Of a DNA stretch of 15,548 nt, positions 1-6,994 are shown in pieces. How positions within the stretch are numbered: position 1 is the stretch's first letter; every line of letters starts with the position of its first letter. Source of the stretch: Spirochaetia bacterium (GTDB taxonomy: Bacteria > Spirochaetota > Spirochaetia > Treponematales > Breznakiellaceae); the NCBI GenBank assembly GCA_025997655.1, contig BNUW01000052.1, positions 1 through 15,548 of the forward strand, in the 5' to 3' direction. A program made the translations under genes and the position numbers. Below the pieces are notes generated by a model. It was not told the origin of the DNA. It worked only from the letters and a program-made list of their open reading frames with translations, and did no database searches.

Positions 1-24
1 GGATTATAGCTCATCAAACGGCCA

Positions 25-255
25 TCATACCTTGCCCTTTACTATCCGGTACAAATCTTCTATTGTTTTCGAACTTCTCATGTCATCACCTTTGACGGTG
101 ACTTCATATTCGTCATCAATCATGGCAATAATTGAAAGGGCCATAAGAGAAGACCACTTGGCTAAATTTTTGAATTCTGTTTCTGCCTTGATTTCACCCG
201 CATCGGTTTCTTCAAATTGTTCGGCAAATTTTGTGATGAATTCCTGTAGTTCCAT
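25..255 (-). CDS. Acyl carrier protein, pathway-dedicated
   Basis: A 76-residue protein of normal acyl carrier protein length and helical character. The pattern W-S-S-L at residues 34-37, followed by a hydrophobic helix and acidic IDDEY, matches the phosphopantetheine site W-D-S-L of this family, with Ser36 as the expected attachment serine. The usual preceding Asp is Ser here, which is unusual. An in-frame ATG lies 10 codons upstream, but the start at 255 is preferred because CAGGAG (265-270) sits 9 bases before it and the upstream start would overlap the acyltransferase gene. It begins 16 bases after that gene stops, so the two are probably co-translated. The likely role is to carry an acyl or aminoacyl group in the cytoplasm for transfer to a sugar. 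It is not next to fatty-acid synthesis genes, so a housekeeping AcpP is unlikely. The family call is firm; the substrate is unknown. Confidence 0.85.
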   Translation of the reverse strand: MELQEFITKFAEQFEETDAGEIKAETEFKNLAKWSSLMALSIIAMIDDEYEVTVKGDDMRSSKTIEDLYRIVKGKV

Positions 256-264
256 AGCGATACA

Positions 265-270
265 CTCCTG
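265..270 (-). promoter_or_regulatory. Ribosome binding site that decides the acyl carrier protein start
   Basis: CAGGAG on the minus strand lies 9 bases before ATG at 255, just beyond the acyltransferase stop. It favours this start over the in-frame ATG ten codons upstream at 285. Confidence 0.6.
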
Positions 271-271
271 A

Positions 272-1228
272 TTAAAGCAGATCATAATTGGACAAATTCA
301 CGTCCCAATTATTTATATTAAAAGCAATATTTCTATCGATTCTATTTTCATTTAATATCTTTCCACAAAAGTAAAATATTTTCGGCGATACTATTTTTGG
401 CATTTTTATCAATCCATGAAAACTGAAAGGAAGGTATCCAATATATAACAGAATATCAAATTCCCTGGCATGATTTTTAATTATATATTTAATAGCCCTA
501 ATAAATTGAACCGCTGATTTTTCGAAAACATCTATCAGAAAAGCACTTCGGATTCCATTATATTCCATAATTTTGTAAACAAATTCAGAACCATTTAGGA
601 CTATCCTTTTATAATCACCATCAAGTCGTTGATACCGTGTTACATTATAGGTACCGGCTTCTTTTTCAATAAGAAAATGATACGCCTTTCTACCGGCAAA
701 CAATGAAGACAAGAACACATATATCTTTACAAATAGTATCGAAAGCAAATTAAGCTCCTTTAATTGAGGCTTAACACCTCCTATTCTATAGGGAAGACAA
801 TAGGTGTTTAGCCTTCCTATATCCTCGTTTATTTTTGCTTTATGGTACACCGGATAGGCATTATCGTTAGGAAATCCATATACATAAACAATGCCGTTTT
901 TTCGCATGTAATCGTAGGCAGTAATAACCATATCATAGAGGTTAAAGAAATCACGATACGGCTTACTAACCATAGCATCAGAGCCGTTAACGAATGGAAG
1001 CCGCTCCCTATTGACTATATAGTAAGAGGGCATATATGAAACACATCCGATAATTTGCCCCTCGTCAGTCAGCAGTGAATGAAAAGAGTACCCAAAAGGA
1101 TTATTCAGATATTGATTACGGAACTGTTCTAAAGTTCTATCCTTTTCAAATATGGTATTAAAGAAGGAAACTATATCCGCCTGTTCTGATTCCGTCAATT
1201 CGGTAGTTTTTTTTACTGTACATTCCAT
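272..1228 (-). CDS. GNAT-like N-acyltransferase
   Basis: A 318-residue soluble protein whose N-terminal half resembles the GNAT acyltransferase fold. A strand-turn-strand with D-E-G-Q-I-I-G-C-V lies near residues 55-63, followed by a strand carrying NGSDAMVSKPYR (81-92) and then YVYGFPNDNAYPVY (115-128), the kind of core seen in GNAT proteins of polysaccharide clusters. The C-terminal half is less conserved and may be a second, degenerate GNAT-like domain. The expected role is transfer of an acyl group to an amino group on a nucleotide sugar or glycan. The acyl carrier protein gene immediately downstream suggests that the donor is acyl-ACP rather than acyl-CoA, which is inference. Its ATG overlaps the stop of the upstream glycosyltransferase as TAATG and has no strong ribosome binding site, pointing to translational coupling. 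The fold assignment is moderately sure; the substrate is unknown. Confidence 0.65.
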   Translation of the reverse strand: MECTVKKTTELTESEQADIVSFFNTIFEKDRTLEQFRNQYLNNPFGYSFHSLLTDEGQIIGCVSYMPSYYIVNRERLPFVNGSDAMVSKPYRDFFNLYDMVITAYDYMRKNGIVYVYGFPNDNAYPVYHKAKINEDIGRLNTYCLPYRIGGVKPQLKELNLLSILFVKIYVFLSSLFAGRKAYHFLIEKEAGTYNVTRYQRLDGDYKRIVLNGSEFVYKIMEYNGIRSAFLIDVFEKSAVQFIRAIKYIIKNHAREFDILLYIGYLPFSFHGLIKMPKIVSPKIFYFCGKILNENRIDRNIAFNINNWDVNLSNYDLL

Positions 1229-2457
1229 TAGCTAACAACCAAATTTCTGAATAAAGCATCTAACTGCTCCATTCTTTGTTCTTTCTTAAAATGTTGTTCA
1301 TAATAGTTTTTGCCATTCATGCCTAACCGGTTTAATTCTTGCTTTGGCATAGAACATAATTCATTGATAGCATTTTTTAATGCCGAAGAATCATTTACCG
1401 GAACCGCTAGACCACATTGTGCGGCAGTGATAAGTTCCGAACCATCTCCATTAAGCATGGCAAGGATTGGTTTCCCTTGGGCCATATAAAATTGTATTTT
1501 TGCGGGTACAATCAAATTAAGATGTGCCCTCCCCTTTAAGGATACAAATAAAACATCCGCCATTCTCATGAAAACAGGCATGCTTTCAAGCGGAAATCGT
1601 CCTAAGAAAAACACCGTTTTATCCAATCCTAATTCCGTTGCTTTGTTTTTTAAATATGCTTTTTGCCTTCCTTCACCTAAAAAAACAAATTTTATTGCCT
1701 CAATATTTTTTAAATCGGCTGCAATATCTATAATACAATCAAGATTTTGCCCTACCCCAATATTCCCGGCAAATAAAATAATAAAGTCATCAACAGTACG
1801 GTCAACAAATGGCTGCAATCCTTGGTATTGTGCTATTTCCCCTGATTCATGAATTTCCTCAACCCAATTTGGAAAGTAAATTATCTTAAAATCATAATCC
1901 CCTTTTTCACAAATAGATTTCCGCATTCCATTTGAACTAATGAGAATTGTATCACAGTTGTTGTAAACATGTTGAACTAATTTTGTTTGATTGCTGATGA
2001 GTATTTTTTTCGATAAATAAGTCGGTATTGATTCCGGCCATAAATCAAGTACCCATAAAATCAAGGGTATACCCTGTCTTCGTTTTAAATAAACGGCTGG
2101 TAAACTGATAAAAAAAGGCGTAACCAAATGAACAAATACAGCATCATATTTATTTGTACGGGCATGAAAAAAAGTAAAAAGCAATGATGCAATAAAATAG
2201 GAGATATAATTCAGAACCATATTAACCGGCTTGCCCTTTCCACGGGGTATTATAGGAAGCCGAATCACCTTTACCCCATTAACAATTTCTTTCCTGCGTC
2301 TGAATAAGGAATACCCATCATAATAGCTGCCCTGTGGATAATCAGGTATCGCAGTAATTACCGTTATTTCATAACCCTTTTTTGCAAATTCAAACACGAT
2401 ATCATTTACCTTGAAATCCTCCGGGAAAAAATGATTAGTAAAAACACAAATTTTCAT
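1228..2457 (-). CDS. GT4 glycosyltransferase, WbuB-like (putative L-FucNAc transferase)
   Basis: A 409-residue GT-B glycosyltransferase of family 4. The N-terminal domain starts MKICVFTNHFFPED and has PDYPQGSYYDGY (38-49), the hydrophobic stretch 82-98 that associates with the membrane in this family, and VLDLWPES (136-143). The C-terminal domain has LFAGNIGVGQNLD, the donor-site glycine loop, and LNLIVPAKIQFYMAQGKP followed by GDGSEL, replacing the classical E-x7-E region as in WbuB proteins. WbuB of E. coli O26 is an L-FucNAc transferase. Since the complete UDP-L-FucNAc pathway lies just upstream in the same operon, this enzyme probably adds FucNAc to the lipid-linked repeat unit on the cytoplasmic face. 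It overlaps the upstream hypothetical gene by ATGA and the downstream acyltransferase by TAATG. The family is clear; the sugar is inferred from context and similarity. Confidence 0.88.
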   Translation of the reverse strand: MKICVFTNHFFPEDFKVNDIVFEFAKKGYEITVITAIPDYPQGSYYDGYSLFRRRKEIVNGVKVIRLPIIPRGKGKPVNMVLNYISYFIASLLFTFFHARTNKYDAVFVHLVTPFFISLPAVYLKRRQGIPLILWVLDLWPESIPTYLSKKILISNQTKLVQHVYNNCDTILISSNGMRKSICEKGDYDFKIIYFPNWVEEIHESGEIAQYQGLQPFVDRTVDDFIILFAGNIGVGQNLDCIIDIAADLKNIEAIKFVFLGEGRQKAYLKNKATELGLDKTVFFLGRFPLESMPVFMRMADVLFVSLKGRAHLNLIVPAKIQFYMAQGKPILAMLNGDGSELITAAQCGLAVPVNDSSALKNAINELCSMPKQELNRLGMNGKNYYEQHFKKEQRMEQLDALFRNLVVS

Positions 2458-3557
2458 GATGTTAGTTTATATAATGCAAGTGACAGATCATGTTTTTTTG
2501 TTCCAATGTTATAGAGGGGTAGATAATTTGACTGATTCTTTCCGGTAGGAAATTTCACTATCCCAAATTGAAAAAATACAAATGGTAACATATCCTTTTT
2601 ATTACTCAATATTTCAATGGGAAGATCCGTATCTCCTATCCTATATACCACACATTCATTTCGTATAATCCCGGCGCCTTTCTTATTATTTAGGATATAT
2701 TTTAAAAAAGATTTCTCTGCTTCCCTTCCATCGCCTTCGACCATGGTAGAAAAAACAAAATAACCTGAAACAGTTGTCGAATCACCAACAGAACCGTTTA
2801 TCTCTGCGATAGATTCGTTCACCCATTGATCATTTTCTTTATGCAGATAACGCAGGGTGTTCCTTTGAAAAGGCGTATCAGTAGCATATAAAAACCCTCC
2901 TTTATGGGGAAAAGCCACGCATGAACGATATATCTGTTCCCCGCTGCAAACAACGATAACTTCTTTAAAATTGTTTCTAGCCTGATATATTGCCGCTGAT
3001 TTCTCGAAGTCCCCTGTTAATATCCAGACGCATTTATTGGTTTCATCAGGAATTAAATTGTGAATATGATTTATTTCCCCATTTTTAAATTCATATACCT
3101 TTTCCCATATATCAACATCATTTCTTTTATATATGCCAACCGGAACTTTCTTAAAATTAAGAAAATATTCGCCGAAATAGAAAGCTTCGTCAAATCCGTC
3201 TATTGCAATATGAACGATATTCAATGGATGATTTCCCCTCGGCAATTGACAGCCCGGCGAAATATTTTTTGTTATACTATCAATCTCATATAATATTTTA
3301 TTTCGTACAATAATAAATCTACTCAATCCAATTTGTACTCCGTACCGTATATCCAGCCTGAAAAACCGGGCAAGTAATTTAATACGTGCCGCTACATTAT
3401 ATTTCCAGCTAAATTTAAATTTCATAAGATACGTTAGACTATTCTGAGTATAATTTAAGACATATATTTTTCCCAATTTATAGCATAATAGCTGATCATG
3501 GTCTATAAAACAGACCGGAGTTACCCGCTTAAATACTTTCACTAAGGTACAATTCAT
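2454..3557 (-). CDS. Conserved-looking protein of unknown function, possibly beta-propeller
   Basis: A 367-residue protein I cannot assign to a named family. It has no signal peptide and no transmembrane segment. The sequence reads as repeated short beta strands with aromatic and Gly/Asp turns, for example HIAIDGFDEAFYFGEY near 116-131, HIHNLIPDETNKCVWILTGD near 164-183, and GGFLYATDTPFQRNTLRYLH near 220-239. This spacing is reminiscent of a sialidase-like or BNR beta-propeller, but I see no complete Asp-box, so the fold is only a suggestion. Proteins of this appearance occur in polysaccharide clusters, often next to glycosyltransferases. It starts 3 bases after the FnlC-like gene stops and overlaps the WbuB-like gene by ATGA, so it is expressed with the FucNAc genes. 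A glycan-recognising or glycan-processing role is possible; a catalytic role cannot be claimed. Confidence 0.7.
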   Translation of the reverse strand: MNCTLVKVFKRVTPVCFIDHDQLLCYKLGKIYVLNYTQNSLTYLMKFKFSWKYNVAARIKLLARFFRLDIRYGVQIGLSRFIIVRNKILYEIDSITKNISPGCQLPRGNHPLNIVHIAIDGFDEAFYFGEYFLNFKKVPVGIYKRNDVDIWEKVYEFKNGEINHIHNLIPDETNKCVWILTGDFEKSAAIYQARNNFKEVIVVCSGEQIYRSCVAFPHKGGFLYATDTPFQRNTLRYLHKENDQWVNESIAEINGSVGDSTTVSGYFVFSTMVEGDGREAEKSFLKYILNNKKGAGIIRNECVVYRIGDTDLPIEILSNKKDMLPFVFFQFGIVKFPTGKNQSNYLPLYNIGTKKHDLSLALYKLTS

Positions 3558-3560
3558 TTT

Positions 3561-4697
3561 TTAATTAGTTTCACTCCATACTACCCGCTTTATATAGTCG
3601 GTATACGATAAAATGATACGCACTACTTTATCCGATACATTTGGTATTGTATAATCTGTTACCCTTCTAAATTTTGTAAGTTCACTATTTTCATATTCTA
3701 ATTGGCTTAGTCCCTGCATAACCCGTTCAGGATTCAGGCCTGTCATCACAACCGCCGCTTCTTCCATAGCTTCAGGACGTTCATGGGCTTCCCTAATATT
3801 CAACGCAGGAAAACCAAGGATGGATGATTCTTCTGATATTGTTCCACTATCAGATAATACTGCTTTGGCATTAATCTGTAACGCAATATAATCACTTAAC
3901 GCAAATGGTTTTTCAAGACGTATATTTTTATTGAACTGAATATTCTTCATTTCAATCATCATACGCGTACGAGGATGAGTGGTAACAATAACCGGCATAT
4001 TATAATTTTCTGCAATATGATTGACGACTACACACCAATTATCAAACTGTTTTTCAGATGATATATTTTCTTCCCGGTGAGCGGATACGACAAAATAGTT
4101 TTTTTCAGACAGTTCGAGCTTTGACAGAATTTCAGATCTTTCTGCCTTTGGCATATATTGATTTAATACCTCAAACATTGGGCTGCCGGTTTTTATGATA
4201 CGATCCGCCGGGATTCCTTCATCAAGAAGATATTGCCGTGCTATATCACTATACGGCATATTAATATCACTGATATGATCTACAATCTTTCTGTTTGTCT
4301 CTTCCGGTACCCGTTGATCAAAGCACCTGTTACCGGCTTCCATGTGAAAAATAGGAATATGTCTCTTTTTTGCCGCGATTGCACAAAGACAGGAATTGGT
4401 ATCCCCCAATACCAGAAAAGCGTCAGGAGCTTCCTTTTCCAGAAGGGGATCAATGCCTATGAGAATATTACCTGCCGTTTCAGCTGCATTTTTTCCGGCT
4501 GCATGAAGGAAATAAGCCGGGGGTTTTAATCCAAGATCATCAAAAAATATCTGATTTAATTCATAATCATAATTTTGCCCGGTATGAACAAGAATATGTT
4601 CTATCACGGGACTGCTGTCAAGTTTTCGTAATACACATGAAAGCCGTATTATCTCAGGACGGGTACCAACAACGGTCAGCACTTTTAAGAGGGTCAT
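3561..4697 (-). CDS. fnlC: UDP-N-acetylglucosamine 2-epimerase type, last step to UDP-L-FucNAc
   Basis: A 378-residue non-hydrolysing 2-epimerase, close to the roughly 374 residues of CapG/FnlC/WbjD. It shows GTRPEII (11-17), HTGQNYD (38-44), LGDTNS (97-102), HMEAGNRCFDQR (118-129) and PEETNRKIVDH (131-141), which are the nucleotide-sugar binding and catalytic blocks. The N-R-C-F-D-Q-R-V variant is typical of the FnlC subgroup rather than of WecB, which has L-R-T. In this pathway it epimerises C2 of UDP-2-acetamido-2,6-dideoxy-L-talose to give UDP-N-acetyl-L-fucosamine. Its ATG overlaps the stop of the FnlB-like gene by ATGA. Gene order and the three adjacent, matching family members make the assignment secure. 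A plain WecB acting for UDP-ManNAc is the main alternative and is less likely. Confidence 0.93.
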   Translation of the reverse strand: MTLLKVLTVVGTRPEIIRLSCVLRKLDSSPVIEHILVHTGQNYDYELNQIFFDDLGLKPPAYFLHAAGKNAAETAGNILIGIDPLLEKEAPDAFLVLGDTNSCLCAIAAKKRHIPIFHMEAGNRCFDQRVPEETNRKIVDHISDINMPYSDIARQYLLDEGIPADRIIKTGSPMFEVLNQYMPKAERSEILSKLELSEKNYFVVSAHREENISSEKQFDNWCVVVNHIAENYNMPVIVTTHPRTRMMIEMKNIQFNKNIRLEKPFALSDYIALQINAKAVLSDSGTISEESSILGFPALNIREAHERPEAMEEAAVVMTGLNPERVMQGLSQLEYENSELTKFRRVTDYTIPNVSDKVVRIILSYTDYIKRVVWSETN

Positions 4698-5857
4698 TTA
4701 TTTTCCTTTATCGCAACATCTTCAAAGAAGGTATCCTGGTCTGCTGCATCATGCCATTCGTTTATCCAGAATTGTGTATACAGATCATCAGTTCCAATGT
4801 TCGTAATATTGTGGGTAAACCAAATAGGCATATCGACATAGGATGGTTGTGCCCCGTCAAGATAATATTCATATACCGTATCGGTTCCAATTCTACGGAG
4901 CTGAATCCTTGCCCGCCCTTTAATTACGGTAAAACGTTCAATTTTACGGGTATGATAATGGTTACCCCTGGTTACTCCCGGTTTTGTTGTTGAAAACGAC
5001 ACTTGTCCGCCTGTCCCCAACTTGATTGTTTCAACAAAAGTTCCCCGCTCATCAGTATTTTGTTTTAGCACAGAGGGGAAGTACCGATTTAAATCAATAT
5101 ACGAACGGAAAGTGTTAAACAAATTTATTTCGTTTATACCGGCAAATGACGGGATGATACCCTGATTAAGATACAGCGCTTTATAATCATTTAATTTCAT
5201 CAATATTTCCGAAACTTTTTTTGTAAAATCCTGATGTATATTCTCATCTTTAATAACCGGATGATTTGCAGTCTGCACCTTTGTTATATCAGATACTATA
5301 TAGTTACAAAGGGATGCTATATAAACCAGATTAACTTCGCTATCCGTTATTATTTCCGGCTCTTCGTCATGTGTTAATTTATGGCAGAAGGTTGCAATAA
5401 AAGAATTATAATTTGGCAATCCAAAAGGGCCGTATATATTCGGTATTATCATACCGGTAAAGGAAGCGTTGCGCTCTTTCGCCCATGCCTCAAATAATTT
5501 CCGGCATTCTAACTTCGAATTTCCATAGGGATTATCCAAACATTCCTGGGTTGACGAAGAAAAAATGACATGGGGAGTACGATTTTCTTCTTCCAATACT
5601 GTTATCAATTTTTGCGCTAATTCAATGTTGGTTTTATATAATTTGTTAGCATTGGGACATCTATTTATCGCTGCAAGATGAACTATCACATCACATTTTT
5701 TCACAAAAGAAGTAAACAGTTCAGTGTTTTCAAAAAAGCCGGATTCAAAGGGTATTCGTTCAAAGGATTCAGGCATAGTTTTTAAAGTGCTATATAAATG
5801 AGTCCCTACAAACCCTGATTGCCCGGTGATTCCTACTTTTATTTTTTTAGTATTCAT
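4694..5857 (-). CDS. fnlB: Bifunctional SDR-cupin reductase/epimerase of UDP-L-FucNAc synthesis (CapF/FnlB)
   Basis: A 387-residue two-domain protein, slightly longer than CapF (about 369). The N-terminal SDR domain has the NADPH loop G-x-x-G-x-x-G at 12-18 (GQSGFVG), LAAINR (61-66), the FSSST strand end and YxxxK at Tyr111/Lys115. The C-terminal cupin begins near residue 265 and carries RGNHYHTRKIERF (297-309) and FTHNITNIG (347-355). His300, His302, Glu307 and His349 are placed to bind the zinc ion described for CapF. The cupin domain epimerises C3 of the CapE product, and the SDR domain then reduces the C4 ketone to give UDP-2-acetamido-2,6-dideoxy-L-talose. The ATG overlaps the upstream FnlA-like stop as TAATG. 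All key residues seen are intact. Confidence 0.94.
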   Translation of the reverse strand: MNTKKIKVGITGQSGFVGTHLYSTLKTMPESFERIPFESGFFENTELFTSFVKKCDVIVHLAAINRCPNANKLYKTNIELAQKLITVLEEENRTPHVIFSSSTQECLDNPYGNSKLECRKLFEAWAKERNASFTGMIIPNIYGPFGLPNYNSFIATFCHKLTHDEEPEIITDSEVNLVYIASLCNYIVSDITKVQTANHPVIKDENIHQDFTKKVSEILMKLNDYKALYLNQGIIPSFAGINEINLFNTFRSYIDLNRYFPSVLKQNTDERGTFVETIKLGTGGQVSFSTTKPGVTRGNHYHTRKIERFTVIKGRARIQLRRIGTDTVYEYYLDGAQPSYVDMPIWFTHNITNIGTDDLYTQFWINEWHDAADQDTFFEDVAIKENK

Positions 5858-6870
5858 TATCGAATATCATCTCTGACAATATCAAGTTTTAGTAATAACG
5901 CTTTCATTTCATCAACATTCAGACGATGGGTATTATGAGAATGATAATCCTCTATACCATTGATATCCTTCTGCCCTTCCGCAAAATAATTATCATAATT
6001 CAAATTTCGCTCATCGCAAGGGATCCGGAAATACTTCCCCATATCAATCGCCTTTGCCATCTCTTCGCGGGTTACCAGGGATTCATATAGTTTTTCACCA
6101 TGCCGTGTACCAATAATACGGATATTTGTATCAGCCTGATATAATTCCTTGAGCGCCGTTGCCAGGGTTTCGAGGGTTGCCGCCGGCGCTTTTTGAATAA
6201 AGAGATCGCCGTTACGGCCATTCGTAAACGCATAAAGTACCAAATCGACCGCATCGTCAAGGGTCATCATAAAACGGGTCATGTTGGGATCCGTAATGGT
6301 TATCTCTTTATTTGCTTTTATCTGGTCAATCCAGAGGGGAATAACCGAACCACGGCTTGCCATGACATTACCGTACCGGGTGGTACAAATAGTTGTTTTA
6401 GCGTTATTTCCCAATACTCTCCCTTCAGCAATGGTAACTTTTTCCATCATTGCCTTTGATATTCCCATTGCATTTATAGGATAACAAGCTTTATCAGTAC
6501 TCAATACCACTATTTTTTTTGCTTCGTGTTCAATGGCCGAATCAAGTACATTTTTTGTACCCAGAATATTTGTATAAACCGCCTGCATTGGAAAAAACTC
6601 ACAGGATGGAACCTGCTTTAATGCAGCGGCGGAAAAGATATAATCAACTCCTTTCATAGCACTATCTACCGAATGTTTATCCCGTACATCGCCAATATAA
6701 AATTTAACCCTATCGTTTTTTAATATATGACGCATATCATCTTGTTTTTTTTCGTCACGGCTGAATATGCGTATTTCTTTAATATCCGAATCAAGAAAAC
6801 GTTTTAATACGGCATTACCAAATGAACCAGTACCGCCGGTGATAAGGAGTGTTTTTTCAGTGAACAACAT
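5857..6870 (-). CDS. fnlA: UDP-GlcNAc 4,6-dehydratase/5-epimerase (CapE/FnlA), first step to UDP-L-FucNAc
   Basis: A 337-residue SDR, near the 342 residues of S. aureus CapE. It shows the GGTGSFG loop (12-18), FSRDEKKQ (36-43), GDVRD (60-64), ALKQVPS (83-89), LSTDKA (123-128), then MGISK (135-139) where other SDRs have YxxxK, and TRYGNVMASRGSVIP (164-178). Replacement of the catalytic Tyr by Met is the hallmark of the CapE/FnlA/WbjB group and separates it from membrane-bound CapD-type proteins. It removes water across C4-C6 of UDP-GlcNAc and inverts C5. The start has CGGGAG (6875-6880) only 4 bases upstream. Its first 14 bases overlap the end of a small upstream ORF. The identity is supported by the two following genes of the same three-gene pathway. 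Confidence 0.94.
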   Translation of the reverse strand: MLFTEKTLLITGGTGSFGNAVLKRFLDSDIKEIRIFSRDEKKQDDMRHILKNDRVKFYIGDVRDKHSVDSAMKGVDYIFSAAALKQVPSCEFFPMQAVYTNILGTKNVLDSAIEHEAKKIVVLSTDKACYPINAMGISKAMMEKVTIAEGRVLGNNAKTTICTTRYGNVMASRGSVIPLWIDQIKANKEITITDPNMTRFMMTLDDAVDLVLYAFTNGRNGDLFIQKAPAATLETLATALKELYQADTNIRIIGTRHGEKLYESLVTREEMAKAIDMGKYFRIPCDERNLNYDNYFAEGQKDINGIEDYHSHNTHRLNVDEMKALLLKLDIVRDDIR

Positions 6871-6994
6871 TATTCTCCCGATGAAGAGGATGCAAATCAG
6901 TTTTCAAAATTACATTATTACTGTTTTCCATTACCGTATCATCCTGTAAGAATCCTAATAAAATAGGTTCACAAATTTTGCTGCCTGCCATCAT
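6857..6994 (-). CDS. Small ORF of 45 codons bridging two operon blocks
   Basis: The stop of the GT-C gene and an ATG overlap as TAATG, and from that ATG (with a second ATG directly after it) a 45-codon frame runs into the start of the FnlA-like gene, overlapping it by 14 bases. It fills what would otherwise be the largest intergenic gap between recognisable genes. The peptide contains CEPILLGFLQDD and ends in a basic/His stretch (LHPLHREN); it has no membrane segment and no cysteine pair. I do not recognise it. The overlap pattern matches that of the real genes around it, which is why it is listed. The lack of a clear ribosome binding site and the short length mean it could be chance. It could also be a leader that couples translation to the FnlA-like gene. 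Confidence 0.4.
   Translation of the reverse strand: MMAGSKICEPILLGFLQDDTVMENSNNVILKTDLHPLHRENNVVH

Noticed and set aside
1..14. A possible gene start (ATG at 14) downstream of the acyl carrier protein
   Set aside because: Only four codons and a partial fifth remain in the window and there is no close ribosome binding site, so it cannot be supported.
4233..4993. Plus-strand ORFs of 98 and 118 codons
   Set aside because: They lie opposite the FnlC-like and FnlB-like genes, whose family motifs are intact, and their proteins look like antisense translation with no recognisable domain.
6871..6993. A promoter or terminator in the largest gap between recognised genes
   Set aside because: No hairpin followed by a T run and no convincing -35/-10 pair on the minus strand; the gap is nearly filled by an open frame instead.
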